From Fidelibacterota bacterium (GTDB taxonomy: Bacteria; Fidelibacterota; UBA2242; JAOZSR01), in NCBI GenBank assembly GCA_029939575.1, contig JAOZSR010000009.1, positions 1 through 64,000 on the forward strand: DNA of 64,000 nt. Direction: 5' to 3'. Under the pieces are notes generated by a model. It saw only the letters and a list, made by a program, of their open reading frames with translations, was not told the DNA's origin and ran no database searches. Every line of letters begins with the position of its first letter. Position 1 is the stretch's first letter. This document shows positions 10,654-18,741 of the stretch, in pieces. The position numbers were made by a program, and so were the translations under genes.

Positions 10654-12246
10654 TTAGAAAGAATAGATAAAAGTAGTTCTGGCAATTGGCCCGGGTACTG
10701 CTACAAGATTCATATCAAAAGCCAATTTTGGAGTCACGTTAAAGCCAAAACCCCAGGCAAAAGAACCTCCTAAAGGAGAATTTAGAATATTTTCACGAGG
10801 GTTTTTATCCTCATCAAGTAAACCATCAAAAAGTATATCTCCTAATATGATCTGCCCGCCAAAAGAAACCGGACCAAACCCAAAAGCAACTTTGATTCCA
10901 TGTTGTGGCTGGAGAGATATTTTGTAGTCTTTATGAGTCGTATCACTATAGAAAACAAAAGAATTTTCTATTTTTTCCTGACCATCATCAACAATATCAC
11001 ACTTATAATGCATAGAGAAACTCCCAATAAATTTTTCATAGGACAATATCATTGAAAACCATTTTTTCTTAATCGCAATAGAATTAGCAATGTAACCGGG
11101 ATATTCAAATTTTAAATAATCACTTGTATAGGCTGTTTCATTTGTATAAGTGATCTGAGATGGTTTTAGTTTATTCATGTCCAGCATTTCCTCGTCATCA
11201 TTTGTTCCAAGAATATTATCGGGACCATCTTCATCAAATCCAAAATCCAGGGCACCCAACATATGTTGTACTATTTCAAGATGTCCATCAAATTTGGCTT
11301 CTGCAGTCCCCTGAAAAGCAAAATCAAGAAAGAGCCAATCCTGATATCTGTAACTAACTCCAAAATTTGGGCTGATTGCCTTTTGGGAAAAATCTATATC
11401 AAAATTATTATCAAGAGTGTTTCTATAATCTACTGACGGATCATTAAAAATTGCGGCTATATCTGTTTGCTCACTTGCTTGTTTAATAATTCCGTCCATC
11501 GAAAGCAGAATGTTTGAGTATATCCTTCCAAATAATATATTAAATCCAAAACCAACAGATAACTTGTCTTCTAAAAATGATTTGGAATAAGCAGCATTAA
11601 ATTCATTAAATTGGAAATTCATATCCATAAAGGATTCAATTGCCAAAGGCACGAGAATTTTTTCTTCGAAAGTATTCCCGTCTTTTTCAATTATTGCAAT
11701 ATCCGAGATTGTTGTAGATATCCCATTTATCAATCCATTCAAATTCATATCCAGTTTCCTGGAGAATCCAATTCCCAGATTTCCGCTGTTTCTTCCATAT
11801 ATTACTGCAGAAAAACTGTTTACAAGCCCTTTTTGACCTAATATCATATCAAAATCAGAATAAATCATTTTTTGATCCAAATCCGCAGATTTCATTTCAG
11901 CTACAGCATCATCAATACTTTGCTGAATAGTATTGTCAAGATCGGAATAAACACTCGATAAAGTCAGATTTAAAGGAGGAGCAATATCAAGACTAAAAGC
12001 CGAACTTTTATAAAATCCAATTATTGCCGGATTGAGCGACATAACAGCCGGGGACGAGATTAAAGAAGAAATTGAGTTTCCATATCTGGCTGTACGTGAA
12101 TCAATTCCATTAAATAGATTTGTGCAGAATTTCACATCAAAAAGTTGAGTTCCACCATTAAAGGAGGTAATTTCATTATCACCAAAAGATTGATGAGACA
12201 TGATAAAAATGAAAAAATATAACATTTTGGTTTTTAAACTATCCAT
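10654..12246 (-). CDS. Outer membrane beta-barrel protein (PorV/DUF5723-like)
   Basis: 530 aa, N-terminal SRTARYGNSISSLISSPAVMSLNPAIIGFYKSSAFSLDIAPP, repeated amphipathic strands, C-terminal aromatic (FIYSF). Confidence 0.6.
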   Translation of the reverse strand: MDSLKTKMLYFFIFIMSHQSFGDNEITSFNGGTQLFDVKFCTNLFNGIDSRTARYGNSISSLISSPAVMSLNPAIIGFYKSSAFSLDIAPPLNLTLSSVYSDLDNTIQQSIDDAVAEMKSADLDQKMIYSDFDMILGQKGLVNSFSAVIYGRNSGNLGIGFSRKLDMNLNGLINGISTTISDIAIIEKDGNTFEEKILVPLAIESFMDMNFQFNEFNAAYSKSFLEDKLSVGFGFNILFGRIYSNILLSMDGIIKQASEQTDIAAIFNDPSVDYRNTLDNNFDIDFSQKAISPNFGVSYRYQDWLFLDFAFQGTAEAKFDGHLEIVQHMLGALDFGFDEDGPDNILGTNDDEEMLDMNKLKPSQITYTNETAYTSDYLKFEYPGYIANSIAIKKKWFSMILSYEKFIGSFSMHYKCDIVDDGQEKIENSFVFYSDTTHKDYKISLQPQHGIKVAFGFGPVSFGGQIILGDILFDGLLDEDKNPRENILNSPLGGSFAWGFGFNVTPKLAFDMNLVAVPGPIARTTFIYSF

Positions 12247-12485
12247 TATTTCTCCTGTATAAAATATTAGGTTAGGCTATGAAAAAAACTGGGAATTTCA
12301 AAACACAGAGCTGTATTTTTCCCTTTATATCGCCTAACAATGAAAATATACACTATTTCTGTTTTTGTCAAATAATTGATGAAAAAAAAATCAAATCTGA
12401 GAAAATATTGATATATTTTTAGGGAAAAACGATTATTTTTAATTATATTATTACAACTTAATAAATTTATTAGGATAATTTAAAA

Positions 12486-13073
12486 TTGATAATAAAACAA
12501 AAAATAGCCCTAACATTTGATGATGGACCTCATCCGTTCTACACACCAAAAATTTTGGATTTATTGCAAAAACATAAGTCAAAAGCTCTGTTTTTTTGTG
12601 CCGGCAAAAATGCAAAAAAATATCCTAAATTAATTAAACGAATTCTTGCAGAAGGTCATCAAATTGGAAATCATACCTGGAGTCATTATCCACTTTTCCA
12701 AAATAATGAAAATGTCTTGCAAAGGGAAATTGTAGATTTTCATGATTTTATTTTTGATAATTATCAATATACCATGAAATTTTTTCGACCACCCTGGGGA
12801 GTATTCCCACGAAATATCAAAAAGAAAATGGAAACTCAATATAATTATACCACTCTTTTATGGGATGTAAACTCTTTTGATTATTGTTTCCCATATCGCA
12901 AAAATTTGTATTTGTTTAATTGGAAAAAAAACAAGAAAACTATAACTATTCTTTTCCATGATGGTGTAATTTTAAGTCCTTCTACTACCAGATTCCATAC
13001 CTTGAAAATGGTAGAAAATCTCTTATTAAAACAATCTGAATTTGATTTCGTTTTCCCCACATTAAAGAAATAA
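12486..13073 (+). CDS. Polysaccharide deacetylase (NodB homology domain), TTG start
   Basis: Motifs LTFDDGP, HTWSH and RPPWG of carbohydrate esterase 4 / NodB. Confidence 0.9.
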   Translation: MIIKQKIALTFDDGPHPFYTPKILDLLQKHKSKALFFCAGKNAKKYPKLIKRILAEGHQIGNHTWSHYPLFQNNENVLQREIVDFHDFIFDNYQYTMKFFRPPWGVFPRNIKKKMETQYNYTTLLWDVNSFDYCFPYRKNLYLFNWKKNKKTITILFHDGVILSPSTTRFHTLKMVENLLLKQSEFDFVFPTLKK

Positions 13074-13291
13074 CAACAAAACAGTGTATTCCCCAGAACA
13101 TCCAACCATGAATCATTAATAAATATTTCTATAAACACCTTTACATATTTTTGTTTTTTAAACTCCTTTCATTATATTAAATTATATAATTAAGGTTTTA
13201 TGAAATAAGATGAAAAACCAATAAAAAATCTCGGAGACAGGTATAATCAACAGGACACAAATATAGAATCCTGTCTAAATAAGGAGAAAAA

Positions 13292-13966
13292 ATGAGTAAA
13301 CTTGATAATAAAACAGCAATTTGGATTGTAATTGGTATTGGAACTATATGGGGTCTGACTGAAGCCCTAACCGGCATGTTTTTACGTGATACATCTATTT
13401 ATTTTTTAACAGGTTCTTTGATGACCGGATGTGTAGCTTTATTCCTTGCTTTTGGACTTTCTGCTGTAAAAAAAATATCATTTTTGTTTATTTCTCTGGC
13501 AGTTGTTTTGGCATATAAAACGTTAGATGCTTTCTTATTACATCTGCCCGCAATTCACGGAGCTGTCGGGAACCCTGTATTTGCTATTATAACTGAAGTA
13601 TTGGCTTTAGTGGTTGTTTTGTTTATTATCCGAAAAGATTTCCTAAAAAAACCTTATGGACTTGCAATTATTGGAGCTTTGTTTGCCTTGATTTCAATAA
13701 GTGTGTTCCCACTTGTAAAATATTTTACTGGTTTACCGGCATGTGTGGTAAAGGGCACTACTTATCCCCTGGCTTTATATTACAGTCCTGTTGCAATTGG
13801 ATTATCTTCACTCCTTTTTCCAGTCGGCTATTTCCTTGGAGAAAAATTTGTTACCCTATTATCTTCAGAGAAAATAATTTCAAATAGAACACCTCTTAAA
13901 GTACGCTGGGCTTTGCAGGCAATGGCTGTATTTTCCCTTATTTCATTGATTCTTATTCGGCTTTGA
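13292..13966 (+). CDS. Multi-pass integral membrane protein of unknown function
   Basis: 224 aa, about six hydrophobic segments; aaggag RBS just upstream of ATG. Confidence 0.7.
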   Translation: MSKLDNKTAIWIVIGIGTIWGLTEALTGMFLRDTSIYFLTGSLMTGCVALFLAFGLSAVKKISFLFISLAVVLAYKTLDAFLLHLPAIHGAVGNPVFAIITEVLALVVVLFIIRKDFLKKPYGLAIIGALFALISISVFPLVKYFTGLPACVVKGTTYPLALYYSPVAIGLSSLLFPVGYFLGEKFVTLLSSEKIISNRTPLKVRWALQAMAVFSLISLILIRL

Positions 13967-13976
13967 TTTTTACTAA

Positions 13977-14495
13977 ATGAAAACTAAAAATATATCGTCA
14001 TTAATTATTACCGGTGAAATTGGAATCGGTAAAACTACTTTATTAAAAAAAATTTTATTTGAAAAAAATCTCCACTACACTGGTTTTTTTACAGAAAAAA
14101 TAATTGAAAACCAAAAGATTGTCGGTTATAAAATATCAGAAATTAATCGTAATTCCCAAACATTTGCCCATATTAATTTTGAATCACAAAAACGATTTTA
14201 TCATTTTGGAATCAACAATTCCGTATTTGAAGAATATGGAGTCCAAATACTGGACCGCTCCCTTTCATCAGGGAAATTAATTGTTTTGGATGAGTTAGGA
14301 GTTATTGAGCAAACATCAAAAAAATTTTGTAATAAAATAAAAGATGTATTTTCTTTTGAACGCCCAATTTATGCAATAATTCAAAAGAGAGCCTGGAATT
14401 TCTGGAATAAATTATTAGACGGAAAACTGCAAACAATTCCTATATTAGAAATTAATTCCACTAATCGTAATAACATTTACTCAATGAAATATTAG
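13977..14495 (+). CDS. THEP1-family nucleoside-triphosphatase
   Basis: Walker A GEIGIGKTT, TGFFTEKI, Walker B-like LIVLDELGVIEQ. Confidence 0.75.
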   Translation: MKTKNISSLIITGEIGIGKTTLLKKILFEKNLHYTGFFTEKIIENQKIVGYKISEINRNSQTFAHINFESQKRFYHFGINNSVFEEYGVQILDRSLSSGKLIVLDELGVIEQTSKKFCNKIKDVFSFERPIYAIIQKRAWNFWNKLLDGKLQTIPILEINSTNRNNIYSMKY

Positions 14496-14501
14496 ACACA
14501 T

Positions 14502-14948
14502 TTACTTCGCACGAATTGATAGTACAGGACAATTTGCATGTCTGATTATTTTTTCTGCAACTGATCCAAAAAACAAATGCTGCAAACCTGAACGACCATG
14601 TGTCGAAACAACGATCAATCCAATATCATTTTCCTCAACTATTTTGTTGATTTCATAAGCAGGATCACCAATTTCTATTATTGGGTTTGTCTTAACAGTA
14701 TCAGGTATTATTTCATTAATAATTTTATCAAGCGTGTTTTTTGAATTTTCAAATAAACTCTCTCTATATGTGTTAAGATCAAATGCAATCGGATGAGGTG
14801 GGGTTGGAACCAGGGGAACTGGAATAATAATATGTGGAATAAATAATTCGGCAGAAAATTTTTCGGCCATTTCACAGGCAATATTAAGTGCCTTATATGA
14901 ATTTTCACTAAAATCGACAGGACACAATATTTTTTTTATGGGAAACAT
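14502..14948 (-). CDS. Universal stress protein (UspA family)
   Basis: ILCPVDFSENSYKALNIA...GLIVVSTHGRSGLQHLFFGSVAEKIIRHANCPVLSIR. Confidence 0.93.
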   Translation of the reverse strand: MFPIKKILCPVDFSENSYKALNIACEMAEKFSAELFIPHIIIPVPLVPTPPHPIAFDLNTYRESLFENSKNTLDKIINEIIPDTVKTNPIIEIGDPAYEINKIVEENDIGLIVVSTHGRSGLQHLFFGSVAEKIIRHANCPVLSIRAK

Positions 14949-15455
14949 AATTACCTCCTATTGATATTTTAAAAAAGCCTTTTAATAAAAATACTTAAAA
15001 TATTTATTAAAATCAAATTTTGAGAATAACATGTTCTTTCCTATACTGTTATAATGAATTTTTATGTGGTAAATATGGAATGCATTATCTGTGATAATGC
15101 AAACAATACCAAAAAGTAGCGAATGTTTAGGAAGCATCAACACAGTTGGTGTACTCCAAAATACGCGCTAAATAGAATAGTAATAATTTATTTCTTTTCA
15201 TTATTTCAAAAGAAAACAAATTATGAATGATGAACAGTGAATCATTTTTAACGGCAGTTTATATTACTACAAATTCGGCAGTTTAAAATAACAGGTATTT
15301 TTAGTTAACATCAACATTTATAAAAAATATGTCAAACGAATAGAACAACTAATACATATTTATTCACAACGAGAAATTTATTTAAAATTACATTTAAAAG
15401 ATTAAGGGATAGAATAAGGTAGATAGTACTTGCATTTTTGCAATTATCAAAAAAA

Positions 15456-15473
15456 GGCAGAATTAATTCTGCC
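15456..15473 (-). terminator. Rho-independent terminator of the thioredoxin-TPR gene
   Basis: Perfect palindrome GGCAGAATTAATTCTGCC flanked by A6 and T4 tracts. Confidence 0.75.
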
Positions 15474-15502
15474 CTTTTAAATAAATTAATAAGAATTATT
15501 TT

Positions 15503-16543
15503 TTATCCCTTTTCGCTTTTAAATTTTTTAATATTCTTTAAATAATATTTGCTGTCAGGAAGTATTTCCAATGCTTTTTCCATTGCATTAATTGCTAATT
15601 CCATATTACCATTTTCATAATATAACCAGGCCAATGTATCCCAGATACCATCTGCTTTTGGATCTATTTCAACAGCTTTTTTTGTAAGTTTTATAGATTC
15701 TTCATATTTATCTACTATTTTATTTTCATAAACATACCAACCATACCCATTCATCAAATCTGTAGATTCAGGAGACAATTCCAATGTTTTTTTATAAGTT
15801 TCCAAAACTTTGCTCTTTTTTCCATTAGAAGAATAAAATCGAATTAAATTATCATAAGCTTTCAATTGAAATTCTTTAGAAGGATTAGAATCCATAAACC
15901 TATTCATTTTTTCCAAATTATCTTCATGATACATTGCATAAGTCGCACTTGAAAACAAGCAATCTTCTCTATATCCTTTTATATCTTCAGGATCAAGTTG
16001 CAGAGTTTTAATAATATATTTTTGGGCAAGTTCCTGCTCATAACGACCAAGGTATTTTTGGGCGAGTTTGTATGTCAGATCCACATTAGATGAATCAGAC
16101 TGCCATTTTGCCAATATTGAAGTAATTGTATTCTTTCCTTCAACAAAATCCAAGATTGTTTTAAAAAATTTGTCCGCATCATTATCAAATCCAATAATAC
16201 GATCAATTTCGTTGCCTTCAGAGTTGAATAGAATTACTGTTGGATATCCGGGAACATTGAATTTTTTTCTTAACTCAGATTCATTACCTTTTTTTGAATC
16301 TAATTTAACATTGATAAAATTTGATTTCATGAATCTTGCCATTTCTTTGTTTTGAAAGACCAACTGGTCTAATTTGGCACAGGGGCCTCAAGTAGGGGAA
16401 TAAAAATCAAGAAACAGCATTTTTCTCTGTTCTCCGGCTAATTGAATACCTTGCTCAAAAGTCAGATTTCCAAAGATATCACCATCATCAGAACTACATG
16501 AAAATAATGCAATCAATGATAAAAATAAAATTAATTTTTTCAT
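15503..16543 (-). CDS. Predicted selenocysteine-containing thioredoxin-fold/TPR lipoprotein (in-frame UGA at 16388-16390 read as Sec)
   Basis: Manual translation from ATG at 16543: MKKLILFLSLIALFSCSSDDGDIFGNLTFEQGIQLAGEQRKMLFLDFYSPT[UGA]GPCAKLDQLVFQNKEMARFMKSNFINVKLDSKKG..., continuing in frame into the ORF-track 286-aa ORF. UGA is codon 52 and occupies the first Cys of the thioredoxin CGPC motif. RBS aaaaggag upstream of ATG. Confidence 0.8.
16355..16377 (-). promoter_or_regulatory. Candidate bacterial SECIS element
   Basis: mRNA after UGA: GGCCCCUGUGCCAAAUUAGACC-AGUU-GGUCUUUCAA. Stem (A)AGACC/GGUCU(U) with 4-nt loop AGUU starting 23 nt after the UGA and a G among the first two loop bases. 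Confidence 0.6.
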
Positions 16544-16663
16544 CAAATCTCCTTTTAATTTGTTTTTCAGGTTTTTAATATTCTTATCAATACATTAATT
16601 ATGAGTTTTTACTTATTTTTTTTTATTTGTAAACCTATTATTTATTAAAAATTAAATACTACT

Positions 16664-17560
16664 TTAAAGGAAAAAAATGCCTACTCCGACAACGGCAATA
16701 AAAGCACCGACAATCTCCTTAAAATTAACTTTTTCTTTGAACAGGATAATTGCCGGAGGAATAATTAATAATGGAACAATTGCCATAATTGTTGATGCTA
16801 TTCCGGCTTTTGTATTTTGTATGGCTAATAAAGAAAAAGCAACCCCAAGAAAGGGACCAAAGACCGAACCAATCGCAATTCCTGCCATAGCCCGCCTGTT
16901 TTTTAAAGCACTATATACATTTTTCCATTGCCTGATAAAAAAATATAAAATAATAAATCCAACAAGTCCTGCAATTACACGAATTTGTGTAGCTGCAAAT
17001 GCATCATATTGTTTCATTCCAAATTTACTAAGTATCAGACCGACTGACTGTCCAAGTGCCCCACCGAATGCCAACAAAATGCCTTTTATTGGATATGAAA
17101 AATTTATTTTATTGCCATTGGGATTTCTTTCAAGAATAACTATCACGATTCCAATTATTGTTAATAACATTCCGAATATTTCCATAATAACCATTGTTTC
17201 ATTAAGAAACAACCAGCCGATAAATGCAGTTATTATCGGAACTAAAGCCATAATTAACATTGAAATTCTGGCGTTCATTACAACAAAAGCTTCAAAAAGT
17301 AATAAATCTCCTACGGTAAAACCAATTAAACCGGATATTGATAACCATAACCAGGCATGTCCTGTTGCATCAAAGGGTAAGAATTTACCTCTGACAAAAA
17401 AGGTATAAAGACTAAGTAAAAACAGTCCGATCAATAATCTTATAAAATTTACTGCAAAAGAACCAACTTTTTTCCCTGCTGACTCAAAAGCTAAAGCACA
17501 AAACATCCAAAAGATCGCGCACATTAAAGCATAAATTTCACCAATTTTCGATTCTATCAT
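16664..17560 (-). CDS. EamA/DMT-family transporter
   Basis: 298 aa with two EamA repeats, e.g. ALVPIITAFIGWLFLNETM and AIVPLLIIPPAIILFKEKVNFKEIVGAFIAVVGV. Confidence 0.9.
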   Translation of the reverse strand: MIESKIGEIYALMCAIFWMFCALAFESAGKKVGSFAVNFIRLLIGLFLLSLYTFFVRGKFLPFDATGHAWLWLSISGLIGFTVGDLLLFEAFVVMNARISMLIMALVPIITAFIGWLFLNETMVIMEIFGMLLTIIGIVIVILERNPNGNKINFSYPIKGILLAFGGALGQSVGLILSKFGMKQYDAFAATQIRVIAGLVGFIILYFFIRQWKNVYSALKNRRAMAGIAIGSVFGPFLGVAFSLLAIQNTKAGIASTIMAIVPLLIIPPAIILFKEKVNFKEIVGAFIAVVGVGIFFL

Positions 17561-17635
17561 TTATTCAACTTTCAACTTTTTGGCGAGGAAAATATAATCC
17601 TTAGAAATAAGTTATTCTTATAAATATTTTTCTGT

Positions 17636-18616
17636 CTATTTATTTTCAAAATATTCAAAAGCATCAATAATATCAAGGTATACACCATCAAAACCGGCAT
17701 TTAAGATTAATTTTAAATAGGAATCGTTATTTCCCCATATTAAGTGCTGCCATTTTTCATCCCAATACTTTACTTTATAATTGCCATTCCAATTTGGATT
17801 TTCATCTTCAAGCCACGATGGTGAATCTGATTCCCAACTTGAATTCCAATAATATCTGTAATCCTCAGCCTCACCGATACTCATGTACGCAATTACCAGA
17901 CGAGATGATCCATTATTTTTTTTCTTTAATAAGTTGATATCATTACTTGTAAATTTAGTATCATCATCAAAAAATAAATCCATGATAATTAGATCATAAT
18001 CTGTTTCAGATACTGATTCTATAAAATTTTCTTTAGAATTAAAAGAGCCAGGATTTATTAAATATAGGAAATTTTTTACATCTCGCAAATTATTAATATT
18101 ATGTGAATTAACCAAAAATGGTTCGGCAGGATAATTAGGAATATTATCTAAATTCCTGTGATCTGCAGAAAAACTTGTATAATTTCTTTTATTATTCCAG
18201 GAATAAGCACTGTCCATTAATTGTTCGGTGTAACAATAATCAGTTACAAGTACTTCTACCCCATTTTGCTCTGCAATATCCAGGAAAGTACACATATATT
18301 CATTATCAATCAAAGGTGTTGGCTCATTATCTCCATTATATCCAAAAAACAAATCTTCCCGCCCAATACCCTGAATTGCCGATAAATAGGATATTGCCAG
18401 TTCGCCGGTATTCTCCCCATCTTCCGTAATTAGTTCGTGACCATTTTGTGGTATGATAATAAATTCAGAGTCAATTGATCTGGCATATTGACTAATCCCA
18501 ATTACAAAATTTCGCATATCCTGCCTAAAATCTCTATCCTCATAAAAATCATCATCATTATCACAACCATTTAATATAAATAATGGAATTAAAAAAATTA
18601 AGTAATAGTGTCTCAT
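17636..18616 (-). CDS. TM1410/MJ1477-like (GH114-related) glycoside hydrolase-fold lipoprotein
   Basis: Lipobox LFILNGC. C-terminal VIAYMSIGEAEDYRYYW...WDEKWQHLIW...LILNAGFDGVYLDIIDAFEYF. Confidence 0.75.
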   Translation of the reverse strand: MRHYYLIFLIPLFILNGCDNDDDFYEDRDFRQDMRNFVIGISQYARSIDSEFIIIPQNGHELITEDGENTGELAISYLSAIQGIGREDLFFGYNGDNEPTPLIDNEYMCTFLDIAEQNGVEVLVTDYCYTEQLMDSAYSWNNKRNYTSFSADHRNLDNIPNYPAEPFLVNSHNINNLRDVKNFLYLINPGSFNSKENFIESVSETDYDLIIMDLFFDDDTKFTSNDINLLKKKNNGSSRLVIAYMSIGEAEDYRYYWNSSWESDSPSWLEDENPNWNGNYKVKYWDEKWQHLIWGNNDSYLKLILNAGFDGVYLDIIDAFEYFENK

Positions 18617-18689
18617 AATTACCTCCTAATTTTAAACATATTAATCTATGCAATAAAAAGGTAAATGGCATTATTTAATCGGTTACATT

Positions 18690-18719
18690 AAAAAGCCTCG
18701 TATCAAAACGAGGCTTTTT
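18690..18719 (-). terminator. Rho-independent terminator
   Basis: AAAAGCCTCGT-atcaaa-ACGAGGCTTTTT hairpin downstream of the minus-strand PPIase gene. Confidence 0.8.
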
Positions 18720-18741
18720 AATAAATTTATAAAATATTATC

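Noticed and set aside
16388-16390. TGA as genome-wide sense codon (code 4 or 25)
   Set aside because: Several genes end in TGA at sensible positions (ftsH, murD, prfB, 13292 gene), the prfB frameshift site depends on UGA as a stop, and only one essential-looking in-frame TGA was seen outside prfB.
16388-16390. Simple pseudogene or nonsense mutation of the thioredoxin-TPR gene
   Set aside because: Not fully excludable, but the only lesion falls precisely on the redox Cys, the frame is intact on both sides for over 340 codons, and a SECIS-like hairpin follows.
16677-17408. 243-aa plus-strand ORF
   Set aside because: Antisense to a clear EamA transporter; composition is a mirror artefact of the coding strand.
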